From positions 1,054,001 to 1,118,000 of the forward strand of contig NC_019977.1 in assembly GCF_000328665.1 (NCBI RefSeq): a stretch of 64,000 bases of DNA, in the 5' to 3' direction. The translations under genes were made by a program, and so were the position numbers. Positions 8,638 to 17,303 of the stretch are shown here, piece by piece. The notes under the pieces were generated by a model. It was not told where the DNA came from. It saw nothing but the letters and a program-made list of their open reading frames with translations, and did not search any database. The number at the start of each line of letters is the position of its first letter. Position 1 is the first letter of the stretch. Origin of the DNA: Methanomethylovorans hollandica DSM 15978. GTDB lineage: Archaea; Halobacteriota; Methanosarcinia; Methanosarcinales; Methanosarcinaceae.

Positions 8638-8713
8638 CCACTTGTCCCCATTTGTTCTAATTTATACGAACAAGTGGTATATAAAGGTATACTTCCGCAC
8701 AGTTGTACAAGTG
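8638..8713. promoter_or_regulatory. Divergent intergenic promoter with repeated ACAAGTG motifs
   Basis: The region between the Hsp20-like gene (minus) and yjbQ (plus) has an inverted pair CCACTTGT (8638-8645) and ACAAGTGG (8670-8677), and a third ACAAGTG at 8707-8713. On the minus strand a TATA box CTTTATATACC (about 8678-8688) directly abuts one copy, so the repeats may bind a regulator of the Hsp20-like gene. Confidence 0.4.
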
Positions 8714-8846
8714 TAAATGCTCTATACCCCTATGTAAATAGATATCACAATACAATAAACATGTTTCGCCCTTAAGATCGGAATTAATGGTATATTCCCA
8801 TAGACCTATATCGAAGCATGAAGAATACTGATGGTGGAGTGGTTTT

Positions 8847-9239
8847 ATGAAGATCGATACGAATCTCGCAGTCGAACTGATAGACATCACAGACGATGTT
8901 CTATCAGAAGTGAACAAAAGCTCAATACGCAGTGGCATATGTGTGATAAGTACGCCTCACACGACTACTGCTATCATCATTAACGAGAATGAACCTGGGC
9001 TGCTTTCCGATATGTTCAACCTGCTTAACAAGCTGGTGCCTCCCGGAGCAGGTTATAATCACGATCGCATAGACAACAATGCCGATTCTCACCTGCGGGC
9101 TATGCTCCTGGGGTCAAGTGAAACTCTACCCATTATAGATGGCAAGCTTGTACTTGGCACATGGCAGAGGATATTCTTTGTGGAACTTGACGGGCCACGT
9201 CAGAGAAAAGCCAATATCACACTGATCAGGCAAACATAA
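8847..9239 (+). CDS. YjbQ/UPF0047 family protein
   Basis: A 130-residue single-domain protein of the YjbQ family. Diagnostic parts: STPHTTTAIIINENEPGL (about 33-50), the NADSHLRAMLLG segment with a conserved His, and LGTWQRIFFVELDGPR near the end. Members show weak thiamine-phosphate synthase activity in vitro and complement some thiamine mutants, but the physiological role is unsettled. A GGTGGAGTGG stretch precedes the ATG. It is a single cytoplasmic gene, convergent with the next. Confidence 0.88.
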   Translation: MKIDTNLAVELIDITDDVLSEVNKSSIRSGICVISTPHTTTAIIINENEPGLLSDMFNLLNKLVPPGAGYNHDRIDNNADSHLRAMLLGSSETLPIIDGKLVLGTWQRIFFVELDGPRQRKANITLIRQT

Positions 9240-9260
9240 AAGAAAAAGAGAGCAAACTGC

Positions 9261-9440
9261 TTATTCAGCAGAATAATAGCAGCGTTTGGGAGAAATTACC
9301 TTACCTTCCTCTTTCAGGGAACTGATGATCTTGCTCACTTCTTTGCTGTCGATCCCGGTAATCTTGGCGACATCTCCCGGCCTCACTGGCTTTCCTGCGT
9401 TTTTCATTGCTTCAAGTACTTTCTGTGTATTATCGGTCAT
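9261..9440 (-). CDS. Mini winged-helix transcription regulator
   Basis: A 59-residue protein that is almost only a winged helix-turn-helix: KVLEAMKNAGKPVRPGDVAKITGI, then a recognition helix SKEVSKIISSLKEEG and a wing GKVISPKRCYYS. This is the MarR/ArsR-like minimal wHTH seen in many Methanosarcinales. The start at 9440 (MTDNTQ) is preferred; a longer frame from 9476 adds 12 residues without an RBS. The target is unknown; its neighbours give no clear clue. Confidence 0.72.
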   Translation of the reverse strand: MTDNTQKVLEAMKNAGKPVRPGDVAKITGIDSKEVSKIISSLKEEGKVISPKRCYYSAE

Positions 9441-9587
9441 AGAACATCTCCGTGATGTATTAGGTGAAGCATACATAAAAATATTAGGTTCGTTGTGATA
9501 CGAGTGAACTGAGGGATATGATCAATACTAATAAAAAGATCTATACTAATAGATAACAGGGTTATGTATCACTTGTATCTGCAGTTT

Positions 9588-10115
9588 CTATCTTCTCATG
9601 GCGATATGTATGTAGCGTTCCAGTTCTTCAGGTTCCTGTGATCCAATCAGCAGGCTTTTCCCGTCATTGAACTCCAGTTCCACCCCACAGTTACCTCTCA
9701 CATTGTAGGCCATACCCTTGCGCCCATAACGAATACCCCATCCACCGTATTCTCTGATGGGACTATATTTCCGCACTCTATAAATGTTTATATTTGTATA
9801 TGGGTAGTGCCTGAAAGATAGATGAAACGGATAAAAGCGGACGTAAAGTCCATCCTGTCTTACTTCAGTTCTAAGTTTAAGAGAATACATAAAAAGGGGT
9901 AAAAGTATTCCAAAGAGGATCAGCAGGATCGACATTCCGATGTCTGATGTGGGGTTATCACCAAAGGCCTTACCAAGGATCAGCTGCTGTATGGCGCCAT
10001 ACCACACCATAGAGGTGGGTACAAGGACCAGTAACCTGAGCCACCATTGATCGAAGCGTTGCACTTCCCTGAAAAGGACAGTACTTTCTGAGCCCATAAT
10101 GTCATGGGAGTGCAT
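9588..10115 (-). CDS. DUF6141 family membrane protein
   Basis: A 175-residue protein with two membrane helices (about 26-48 and 60-82) followed by a PH-like soluble domain. The pattern FREVQRFDQWW...MVWYGAIQQ and the later SPIREYGGWGIRYG...AYNVRGNCGVELE...LLIGSQ.PEEL fits DUF6141. Function is unknown; the C-terminal half resembles bacterial PH-like membrane domains. An internal ATG at 10097 is an alternative start. It follows the NicO gene on the same strand after 62 bases and could be cotranscribed. Confidence 0.7.
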   Translation of the reverse strand: MHSHDIMGSESTVLFREVQRFDQWWLRLLVLVPTSMVWYGAIQQLILGKAFGDNPTSDIGMSILLILFGILLPLFMYSLKLRTEVRQDGLYVRFYPFHLSFRHYPYTNINIYRVRKYSPIREYGGWGIRYGRKGMAYNVRGNCGVELEFNDGKSLLIGSQEPEELERYIHIAMRR

Positions 10116-10177
10116 CCGGGATATGAATCTTGTGGTATTCTATTATAAGAGTGTCTAAGATTGAGATCATAGAGATA

Positions 10178-10861
10178 TCACATTCCGAAATGTTCCATAA
10201 GAGGATGCAGCAGAGTGAACAAGCCGATCACAATAATAACAGAACCACTGGCAAGGGGCAATTTTTCCAGTTTACTGCTGCCCACATAGCTCTGCAGGAA
10301 CCCACGACCTTTTACAAACAGCACAGACAGGCAAACTATGGAAAGAGCAAGTCCAATGCTGAATACAAGTATGTATATCAAACCATTGTACACATGGTCG
10401 GTGGCAATGCCCAGCAGCAGTACAGCCAGAGCCGCCGGACAGGGAACCAGGCCCGTGGAAAGCCCAATTGCGATCACGCCTTTGCGGGTATCGATCTGGT
10501 GGCTGTGATCATTTTCATGATGGTGATAGAACCTGCGCAGTATCCATGCACCTACTCCTATGAGTATAAGACCTCCAAGCACGCTCATAATATCATGAGT
10601 AATATCGGCATTCAGGATATTTACAAGATAGATAGATGCCACTCCTAACGTGATCACTACTATCACATGGGAGAAAATTACAGTTAATCCCAGTATGAGT
10701 GCATCTTTCAGGTCTGCACGCGTACTCATAACGAACACAGCCATTACGGATTTGCCATGACCTGGCTCAAGCGCATGTAATGCACCCAGGAGGAATGCGG
10801 ATATGATCAGCACGAAATTCATGTCGGAGAGCAAAACCTCCGGCTCTGGCAATATATTCAT
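10178..10861 (-). CDS. NicO-family nickel/cobalt exporter
   Basis: A 227-residue protein with about six transmembrane helices of the NicO/RcnA type. The metal motif HALEPGHGK is at about 29-37, a His-rich cytoplasmic loop (YHHHENDHSH) at about 111-121, and GLVPCPAAL on a later helix. Members export, or in some lineages import, Ni2+ or Co2+. Methanogens need both for F430, hydrogenase and corrinoids, so homeostasis is important. The start is supported by GAGGCGAT upstream. No metal regulator is adjacent. Confidence 0.85.
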   Translation of the reverse strand: MNILPEPEVLLSDMNFVLIISAFLLGALHALEPGHGKSVMAVFVMSTRADLKDALILGLTVIFSHVIVVITLGVASIYLVNILNADITHDIMSVLGGLILIGVGAWILRRFYHHHENDHSHQIDTRKGVIAIGLSTGLVPCPAALAVLLLGIATDHVYNGLIYILVFSIGLALSIVCLSVLFVKGRGFLQSYVGSSKLEKLPLASGSVIIVIGLFTLLHPLMEHFGM

Positions 10862-11092
10862 TCGATCGCCTCTGTCTTAATAATTAGTTCAAATCACTGA
10901 AAGTGATACTTTATGTTACTGTATACCAGATTCAATATAAATATGTTATGATTAAGTATGCAAAAAATGTATGTAAAAGTAACACTGGGGATATTGCATA
11001 AAATATTGTTCTGAAAAAGACATCAAAAATAAAGAAAAGCAAAAATATAAAAAAGAAAAACAGAATTAAAATTGAATTGCTGTTGTAAGCTG

Positions 11093-11431
11093 TTACATCA
11101 TCTTCGTGGATTCTGTCTGCCGCGGAGCCTTGATCACAAGGAAACGGAAATTCTCTGTTCCTTCGTTCATCAGTCTGTGAGGTATCTTTGCAGGGCTTTC
11201 GATAAGCATATCCCTTGAAACCTCTTCCTTTTCCTCGCCGATCTCCACAATGCCTTTTCCTTCAAGGATGTAAAAACATACATCCGTAGGTGTGGAGTGC
11301 TTCTTCAGGCTTTCTCCGGGCTTAAGCTCCATGTGCATTATCTGTGCATGCTCCGTATCATATAACTTGTTCACAGAAACACCATGAGGATTCTCCTGTT
11401 TAGTGGCTTTATTTACATCAATTATTTTCAT
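11093..11431 (-). CDS. Cupin-domain protein cotranscribed with hcp
   Basis: A single-domain cupin of about 112 residues. The first cupin motif is modified (GESLKKHSTPTDVCFYILEGKG), with one conserved His and an E, and the second motif reads SPAKIPHRLMNEG. That is enough to bind a metal, but no substrate can be named. The start at 11431 is preferred because GGTGAT lies 4 bases upstream; 11443 would place the RBS inside the gene. It begins 20 bases after the hcp stop on the same strand, so a role in nitrosative or oxidative stress is inferred. Confidence 0.78.
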   Translation of the reverse strand: MKIIDVNKATKQENPHGVSVNKLYDTEHAQIMHMELKPGESLKKHSTPTDVCFYILEGKGIVEIGEEKEEVSRDMLIESPAKIPHRLMNEGTENFRFLVIKAPRQTESTKMM

Positions 11432-11451
11432 ACGTATCACCATAAAAAAAT

Positions 11452-13137
11452 TTAGACGAGGACGTTCATGTCCTCTTCTACAGTTGAGTTTGGCCTGATG
11501 TTAAAGTTATCCACAAGTACATTGAGTACATTGGGTGAAACGAATGCCGGCAAGGTAGGTCCGAGCATGATGTTCTTTACACCCAGGCTCAGCAATGCCA
11601 GCAGCACAAGCACAGCCTTCTGCTCGTACCATGCAATATTGTAGGATACCGGCAGATCATTTATGTCCTTCAGTCCGAATGCCTCTGCGAGCTTCTGGGC
11701 TATGACGACCAGTGAATAACAATCGTTGCATTGTCCTGCATCGATAACTCTCGGGATACCGCCTATGTCCCCCAGGTCCAGCTTATTGTAGCGGTACTTT
11801 GCACAACCTGCTGTCAGGATCACAGTATCTTTTGGCAGAGCCTTTGCGAACTCAGTATAGTAATCCCTTTCCTTGTGCCTGCCATCACATCCGGCCATCA
11901 CCAGGAACTTTTTGATCTGTCCGGCTTTGACCGCTGCGACGATCTTATCAGCTACGGAGAGAGCTGATACGTGTGCAAATCCTCCCATGATGGTGCCTTC
12001 TTCAAGCTGTACGGGTGGTTTACACTGCTTTGCCTGCGAAATGATCGCAGAGAAATCCTTTGTTCCATCCTTGTTTGCTGTTATATGTTTGACACCGTCG
12101 AAACCCACGACACCTGTGGTGTAGATGCGGTCAAGATAAGAATCCTTGGGAGGTACGATACAGTTAGTGGTCATAAGTATAGGACCATTGAATTTCTCGA
12201 ACTCTTCTTTCTGCTTCCACCAGGAACCTCCATAGTTGCCTACAAAGTTGTCATATTTCTTGAAGGCAGGGTATGAGTTTGCGGGGAGCATCTCGCCATG
12301 TGTGTACACATCCACGCCTGTTCCCTGGGTTTGCTGAAGTAGCTGTTCCAGATCGCGCAGGTCATGACCACTGATAAGTATTCCCGGATTATTGCGCACT
12401 CCGATGTTCACAGCTGTAGGCTCAGGGTTACCGTATGTGGAAGTGTTTGCCTTATCAAGCAAAGCCATCGTGGTAACACCCATTGAACCACATTCCAGCA
12501 CCAGGGGAACGAGCTCGGCTACACCCAGGTCATCATCCATTGTTGCCAGCAGAGCCTTCTCTGTGAAAGTGGAGATCGCGTCATCTGTGTATCCGAGAAC
12601 TCTTGCATGGTGGGCATATGCTGCCATGCCTTTAAGACCATAGGTCAGCAGTTCCCTGAGGGAGCGTATGTCCTCGTTCTCTGTGGCAAAGATACCTGTG
12701 TTTATGCTGGTCAGGCTTTCAGCAGTAACCTTTGCTACAAGGGGCAATGGCTCTCCGGCTTTCGGGCCGGCACCTAGCAGTTTTTCTTTTATCCATCTTG
12801 GGAAAGATGAGCTGGATCCCTCATCAATGACCTTTGCACTGAGAAGTTTCTTTTTGATTCCATCCTTAATATCAAAGCCTTCATCGATCATGGACTGAAT
12901 ATCTGCTTTGCAGAAATTGGTATTTGTGACGGTTGCAAAAAGACCATCAAGAATGAACTCATCGGTTTTTGCCTCATTGAGCTTGTTAGCCCTTGCCTTT
13001 GAGTTGTAGAAGGCAATACTCTTCAGAACGTACAGAAGATCATCCTGCAGATCAGCGACATCTTCTTTCTTTCCGCAGACTCCGTTCTTTGTGCAGCCTG
13101 TTCCATTAAGGGTTTCTTCACACTGGTAACAAAACAT
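11452..13137 (-). CDS. hcp: Hybrid cluster protein (hydroxylamine reductase)
   Basis: A 561-residue Hcp. The N-terminal cubane ligands are C3, C6, C15 and C21 ([14 protein letters not shown]...GVC). Hybrid-cluster ligands are visible further on in ECGSMGV, the MTTNCIVPP region, [13 protein letters not shown] and [10 protein letters not shown]. The family reduces NO or hydroxylamine and acts as a protein S-nitrosylase in enterics; in anaerobes it is mainly an NO detoxifier. It has an AAGGTGA RBS. It heads a two-gene operon with the cupin. The promoter has regulator-like repeats around its TATA box. Confidence 0.95.
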   Translation of the reverse strand: MFCYQCEETLNGTGCTKNGVCGKKEDVADLQDDLLYVLKSIAFYNSKARANKLNEAKTDEFILDGLFATVTNTNFCKADIQSMIDEGFDIKDGIKKKLLSAKVIDEGSSSSFPRWIKEKLLGAGPKAGEPLPLVAKVTAESLTSINTGIFATENEDIRSLRELLTYGLKGMAAYAHHARVLGYTDDAISTFTEKALLATMDDDLGVAELVPLVLECGSMGVTTMALLDKANTSTYGNPEPTAVNIGVRNNPGILISGHDLRDLEQLLQQTQGTGVDVYTHGEMLPANSYPAFKKYDNFVGNYGGSWWKQKEEFEKFNGPILMTTNCIVPPKDSYLDRIYTTGVVGFDGVKHITANKDGTKDFSAIISQAKQCKPPVQLEEGTIMGGFAHVSALSVADKIVAAVKAGQIKKFLVMAGCDGRHKERDYYTEFAKALPKDTVILTAGCAKYRYNKLDLGDIGGIPRVIDAGQCNDCYSLVVIAQKLAEAFGLKDINDLPVSYNIAWYEQKAVLVLLALLSLGVKNIMLGPTLPAFVSPNVLNVLVDNFNIRPNSTVEEDMNVLV

Positions 13138-13180
13138 ATTTTCACCTTATAATTTGATATCTTTTTGATACCGGTATATT

Positions 13181-13223
13181 GTGGATACTACTTTATAAGG
13201 GAGGTAGTTTCCAAGTGGATACT
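13181..13223 (-). promoter_or_regulatory. hcp promoter: TATA box flanked by direct repeats
   Basis: On the minus strand the 9-base word AGTATCCAC occurs twice, at 13215-13223 and 13181-13189. Between them stands a TATA box (CTTATAAAG, about 13191-13200), roughly 60 bases before the hcp start. Exact repeats on either side of the TATA box are a typical layout for repressor or dual regulator sites. Confidence 0.5.
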
Positions 13224-13397
13224 CTGACACTATTTATGAGAATTTATTATACAAAACCAGAAGAAATGTATGAAGGATAGACTGTATTTATATTTTCTGT
13301 TATGCTATACTTTAAAACAAACTGCAGACCCTCTCTCAAACACTAATTACAGCCTATCCTGTACTTGTTCAGTTTACTTTAAATGTATGTGGGGATG

Positions 13398-14063
13398 TTA
13401 TACTGCATCAAAGAACTTGATTGCAAAGTCACAGAACCTGATGATAACATCTTTGTCCAGCTCGAATTCCTTCCTGTTACCAAGATAGTTACGTGAAGAT
13501 GGAGTTATCTCCTTGCCCTCTTTCAGTTCAGTATACGTTATGCATTTTATATGCTTCTTTGACACAACGATAAAGTAGCAGTTCTCATATGGATAATCCG
13601 GTCCAATGTCATCAAAAGTAAATGTTTCGTTCTTCCTGAACTTGACATCAGCAAAGTAGACTTCACCACTATGTGGATGCTGTATCACGAGATCAGGCAT
13701 TCGTTTGATATTTGTAGCAGCATCGGCACGTACCTCTTTTAGCAGTTGCATCACTCCAGGAAGACTGTTCGCTATATTGTACCTGAAGACGCCGTACCCT
13801 AAATATGTGAACAATTCCCCGACAAGAGTTTCAGCTATCTTGCCCTTTATAATATTTTCAATGAACATACTGTCCTTTTCTGAAATATTGTTAGAATCAA
13901 TGCCTTTCTCATGGTCAGCATACGTTTGAACATTCACGACTTCACTATCGATGTATTGTGATCTCTGATGCTCCCTGCAGAGAGGACGGTCAAATCTATG
14001 CAAGGAAAAATTGTATTCTGCTTCTGTAATGTCGGTATTACATTCTGAACAAATGTTATCCAT
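13398..14063 (-). CDS. Zinc-finger protein with PD-(D/E)XK nuclease-like domain
   Basis: A 221-residue protein I do not recognise by name. The N terminus has a likely zinc site C5-x2-C8-x20-C29-x2-H32. The middle and C-terminal parts show a restriction-endonuclease-like order: helix with E78/E83 (KIAETLVGELF), then RMPDLVIQ (D124) and after 14 residues FADVKFRK (D139, K141), i.e. PD-x14-D-x-K. This suggests a metal-dependent nuclease or a Holliday-resolvase-like fold. The start at 14063 has GAGGTG 8 bases upstream. It is divergent from an AlkZ-like gene. A role in repair or defence is inference. Confidence 0.6.
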   Translation of the reverse strand: MDNICSECNTDITEAEYNFSLHRFDRPLCREHQRSQYIDSEVVNVQTYADHEKGIDSNNISEKDSMFIENIIKGKIAETLVGELFTYLGYGVFRYNIANSLPGVMQLLKEVRADAATNIKRMPDLVIQHPHSGEVYFADVKFRKNETFTFDDIGPDYPYENCYFIVVSKKHIKCITYTELKEGKEITPSSRNYLGNRKEFELDKDVIIRFCDFAIKFFDAV

Positions 14064-14289
14064 TTTTGTACACCTCAAATAGTCGGTAGCTGTATAAATA
14101 TATTAATAGTATTTTAACTTTACTATATATAAAAAAATAGGCATTTAATATCATGAAAGTGTATAAAAACGATGGCAAGATGGTAAGATAATGGATAGCA
14201 GCTGTATGGGTTATGCCATAAGGTGCTATGTATGCTCTGAACATGCTTTCAGAGAAACACATAAATCCGGGTTCAGCAGAATTTAACAA

Positions 14290-15387
14290 GTGACAGGTCC
14301 AAAAAGAGATACGATCTTATTAAACATTCCCAGCCTTCGATTGCACAACCAGCAGATAGCAGGTACAGGGTGTGACTCTCCAGGTGGATTGATCAAGTAC
14401 CTTGTGGCAATGCAGGCACAGGATTATACAGGTGCCAAGTGGTCTATTGGCTTAAGACTGCCAGACGCTACAGATGCAGATGTGGAGAAAGCAATTGCAG
14501 ACAGGGCCATTGTACGTACATGGCTGATGCGGGGTACGTTACATTTTGTGGCTGCTGAAGACGTTCACTGGATTCTGGAATTGGTGGCGCCGCGTATTAT
14601 TGCAGGCAGTGTTACAAGGCATCAGCAGCTGGATCTTGACAATGGGACCTTTGCGCACTGCAAAGACATTTTTTTAAATGCATTGCAGGGTGGTAAGCAG
14701 CTGACAAGATCTGATATATATGCACTGCTTGAGAAAGCACATATCTCCACAACCGGACAACGTGGCTATCATATTCTGTGGTGGGCTGCCCTGGAAGGGT
14801 TGATCTGTTTTGGTCCGCAGGATGGCAAGCAGCAAACGTTCGTACTACTTGATGAGTGGGTGCCGAAAAAGAAGATATTAGGGCGTGATCAGGCTCTGGC
14901 TGAACTTGCGAGGCGATATTTTGCCAGCAGAGGACCCGCTACATTGCAGGACTTCGTATGGTGGTCGGGACTTAAGATCACTGAGGCACGAGCCGGTCTT
15001 TTAGCAGTTGCATCAGAGCTGGTACAATTCACAGTGGATGGTCAGACCTATTGGATGCCATCAGATACAGCAAATGTGTGTGAAAAGATGCAGAGAATAT
15101 ATCTACTGCCAGGTTTTGACGAGTATATGCTGGGATATAAAGATAGAACTGCCATACTTCATCCACAATATGCCCATCAGATAGTTCCCTGGAACAATGG
15201 CATGTTCAGCTCGACCATCGTTATGGATGGCCGGATAGCAGGGACATGGCGACGTACTTTCAAAAGAGGTTCTGTTATTATCAGGCCTCAGCCATTTGTT
15301 GAATTCACTGATAAACAACTTGAGCAATTCTCCGCAGCAGCAGATCACTATGGAAGATTTCTTGGGATGCCTGTGATAATAGAGTGA
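14290..15387 (+). CDS. AlkZ-like winged-helix DNA-binding protein (HTH_42 family)
   Basis: A 365-residue protein of the winged-helix superfamily that includes the DNA glycosylase AlkZ, which unhooks interstrand crosslinks. The catalytic-type QxQ motif is present as MQAQD at about residue 40, followed by TWLMRGTLHFV at about 77-87 and a late LPGFDEYMLGYKDR with the RIYLLPGFD lead-in. The start is a GTG with no clear RBS; no better in-frame start is seen. It lies alone, divergent from the nuclease-like gene, 227 bases away. Glycosylase activity is inferred from the QxQ motif, while many relatives remain untested. Confidence 0.75.
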   Translation: MTGPKRDTILLNIPSLRLHNQQIAGTGCDSPGGLIKYLVAMQAQDYTGAKWSIGLRLPDATDADVEKAIADRAIVRTWLMRGTLHFVAAEDVHWILELVAPRIIAGSVTRHQQLDLDNGTFAHCKDIFLNALQGGKQLTRSDIYALLEKAHISTTGQRGYHILWWAALEGLICFGPQDGKQQTFVLLDEWVPKKKILGRDQALAELARRYFASRGPATLQDFVWWSGLKITEARAGLLAVASELVQFTVDGQTYWMPSDTANVCEKMQRIYLLPGFDEYMLGYKDRTAILHPQYAHQIVPWNNGMFSSTIVMDGRIAGTWRRTFKRGSVIIRPQPFVEFTDKQLEQFSAAADHYGRFLGMPVIIE

Positions 15388-15426
15388 AATATCAATATGA
15401 TATGGCTTTTGCAGTTCCGATCAATA

Positions 15427-16230
15427 TTATGCCTTGATCTCTGCTTTTAACTGCTGGTAGCAGTCTTCAAAGATCTTCTGGTTACCACTATTGAATTCCA
15501 GTATCTCGAAATCGAATATTTCTGCGAATTCCTTTATTGCATCATCAAAATTCTCAGTATAGGAAAGGCCTGTATTGATCTTTGCTACCCTCTTGTATCC
15601 GATCATCTCATGGGTCTTTTTCATCATTTGTAATGCCTTTTCCGGATCACCGTGCAGTCTGCTGTTTATATCAAGCAGTTCCCGCCAGCCTTTGCTATAC
15701 ATGGGTGTAAAGAGATAAGTCCCTGCATCACTCACGCTTTTAAGTATCTTCAGGTAGTTATCCACTCCCCCTACGGTCGCCCCTATACAGTCATCTACGA
15801 TCCTGTCCTTATTGTCTTTCAGGATATGCACAGGGCATGAGAGTGCATTGGCAGCAAAGTCCTTTTCGATATTACCAAGTACATTGCCGCATAAGCCGTA
15901 AAAAAGTAAGATGCCCGAAGAATAAGGAGCAAGAACTTCGACTGTCTCATATACTTTCTTTTTCAGCTCTTTAGGACTCCTGTGCAGTCCCAGTTCCATA
16001 AGATAGATCAGGACAGTGTATTTGGACTCATTTTCTGCTTCGCAGACAGGAGAGATATTCCCAAGGGGAAGTGTTGTGTAGACAATGTTCGTTCTATCGA
16101 GCTTTTCCACAAACTCCCCTATGTTCTCATTGTCAACAACAATGATCTCATTGATCGCAGGGTCGTTTTCAAGGATCCATATGATCTCATCCTGCATGAT
16201 CTTGCATGAAATGATAGTCATAGTAGGCAT
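15427..16230 (-). CDS. DUF1638 protein
   Basis: A 267-residue soluble protein of the DUF1638 family, common in methanogens and often found near corrinoid methyltransferase genes; its function is unknown. Visible family features are TIISCKIMQDE at the start, LLFYGLCGN at about 109-117, CIGATVGG and YKRVAKINTGL. Its cysteines (C9, C114, C132) could bind a metal or cofactor, but this is inference. A strong GGAGGAATTTA RBS fixes the start. It follows the TetR gene by 65 bases on the same strand and is probably under its control. Confidence 0.75.
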   Translation of the reverse strand: MPTMTIISCKIMQDEIIWILENDPAINEIIVVDNENIGEFVEKLDRTNIVYTTLPLGNISPVCEAENESKYTVLIYLMELGLHRSPKELKKKVYETVEVLAPYSSGILLFYGLCGNVLGNIEKDFAANALSCPVHILKDNKDRIVDDCIGATVGGVDNYLKILKSVSDAGTYLFTPMYSKGWRELLDINSRLHGDPEKALQMMKKTHEMIGYKRVAKINTGLSYTENFDDAIKEFAEIFDFEILEFNSGNQKIFEDCYQQLKAEIKA

Positions 16231-16295
16231 TAAATTCCTCCAGATCTGATTGGTTTGTCAGGCTGTATTTTTCAGTAAGTTATTTTTCCGGAAGG

Positions 16296-16874
16296 TCAAT
16301 CCTTCCATCCCAGGTCGGACCTTATCAGGGAGATCGATCTTTCGAGCGTTCCTCTTCCCCTTATGCTGGCAAATTGCCTGGCACCCAGCAAGGTTTCAAG
16401 TATAGCTTCTGCACGCAGATCGACAGGTTCGGAAAAGTTAAATTCACCTTTTTCCAGGCCGGTTTTCAGAACCTCTGAAAACCATGCCAGCACATCTTCC
16501 AGTAACAATAAATGCTGTTCCTTTACCTTATCAGGAAGTTCTTCAAAGTCAACGATAACGGAACCTATAGGACAGATGCTACGGCCTTCGTCGAATTCAC
16601 TCAACATGAAATCAAAGAAGTATTGCAGCTGTTCACGGGCCGAGCAGCCAGAACCGCTCATTCTGGCAGTATCCTCAGTAAATTGCTGCCTTATGCCTTC
16701 AAATATGGTTGCAACGAGGTCTTCCTTCTGAGGATAATAGTGATGAATGGCTGCATTCTTTATACCAAGCTTCCGGGCAATATCCCGGTAGCTGAACCCA
16801 TTGTAGCCTCTGCATTGCAAAAAGTTTCGTCCGTAATGGAGTATCTGTTGCTTGGTAGTGTTCATCTCTTCCAT
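16296..16874 (-). CDS. TetR/AcrR-family transcriptional repressor
   Basis: A repressor of about 192 residues with an N-terminal HTH (KQQILHYGRNFLQCRGYNGFSYRDIARKLGIKNAAIHHYYPQKEDL) of classical TetR form and a C-terminal ligand domain of the TetR_C/YcdC-like kind. The longer frame from 16916 is rejected because it would run through a perfect operator palindrome at 16884-16903. Starts at 16874 or 16865 (MNTTKQQ) are both possible; neither has a clean RBS, so translation may be from a very short leader. It lies upstream of DUF1638, which is likely its regulon partner. Confidence 0.85.
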   Translation of the reverse strand: MEEMNTTKQQILHYGRNFLQCRGYNGFSYRDIARKLGIKNAAIHHYYPQKEDLVATIFEGIRQQFTEDTARMSGSGCSAREQLQYFFDFMLSEFDEGRSICPIGSVIVDFEELPDKVKEQHLLLLEDVLAWFSEVLKTGLEKGEFNFSEPVDLRAEAILETLLGARQFASIRGRGTLERSISLIRSDLGWKD

Positions 16875-16883
16875 GATCGTGCA

Positions 16884-16903
16884 CTTACTTACTAGTAAGT
16901 AAG
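16884..16903. promoter_or_regulatory. TetR-type operator, perfect 20-bp palindrome
   Basis: A fully symmetrical site made of CTTACTTACT and its exact reverse complement lies 10 bases upstream of the TetR start codon. TACTAGTA-centred TTAC/GTAA repeats are the usual autoregulatory operator shape of TetR/AcrR repressors. Confidence 0.75.
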
Positions 16904-17068
16904 GAATATGTTTCACCTGTATAAGAACTATTTGCTTTATGCATGAAGGGTTAGATCACACTTCATATTGAGTAAGGGATTTTGATGTCAGTTAATTTCT
17001 GAAACCCTTGTATTTGTACATGAAGCTCTTTCTCCTTTGTGTTTTTCACAATGGTTCAGTTTTAGAAA

Positions 17069-17093
17069 CTACCAATTTGGCAGAAATTGGTAG
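17069..17093. other. Perfect hairpin-forming inverted repeat in the 16.9-17.3 kb gap
   Basis: Ten-base arms CTACCAATTT and AAATTGGTAG surround GGCAG, followed on the plus strand by GTTTTTG. It could be a terminator or a protein-binding site at the edge of the AT-rich island. Between 16904 and 17303 I see no gene, only this and the promoter of the RloC-like gene. Confidence 0.4.
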
Positions 17094-17202
17094 GTTTTTG
17101 CAGATTTATTTATGCTTGATTCTTTCTATCTTTTTCCCTTTAGCTAAAAAACGCTTAGGTTGAATATTCAGAAAAATTCAGATCTGTCAATTTTAGGAAA
17201 TA

Positions 17203-17250
17203 AAACTAGTAGAATTCATTGAACTAGTTTGACAAAATTTTATATACCAT
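17203..17250 (+). promoter_or_regulatory. Promoter and operator candidate of the RloC-like gene
   Basis: An inverted pair AAACTAGT (17203-17210) and ACTAGTTT (17223-17230) with a 12-base spacer sits just before a TATA-like TTTTATATACC at about 17238-17248. A start of transcription near 17270 would leave a short leader before the ATG at 17304. Confidence 0.45.
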
Positions 17251-17303
17251 TGATTAACTTATTTAAAATAATAAGTACCATCTAACGCTTAAAAATGTGA
17301 GGG

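Noticed and set aside
10130-10648. 172-residue plus-strand frame over the NicO gene
   Set aside because: His/Gln/Tyr-rich shadow of the membrane helices on the other strand.
16875-16916. Longer N terminus of the TetR protein
   Set aside because: It would be encoded across the perfect operator palindrome and has no RBS; the HTH starts well after the later ATG codons.
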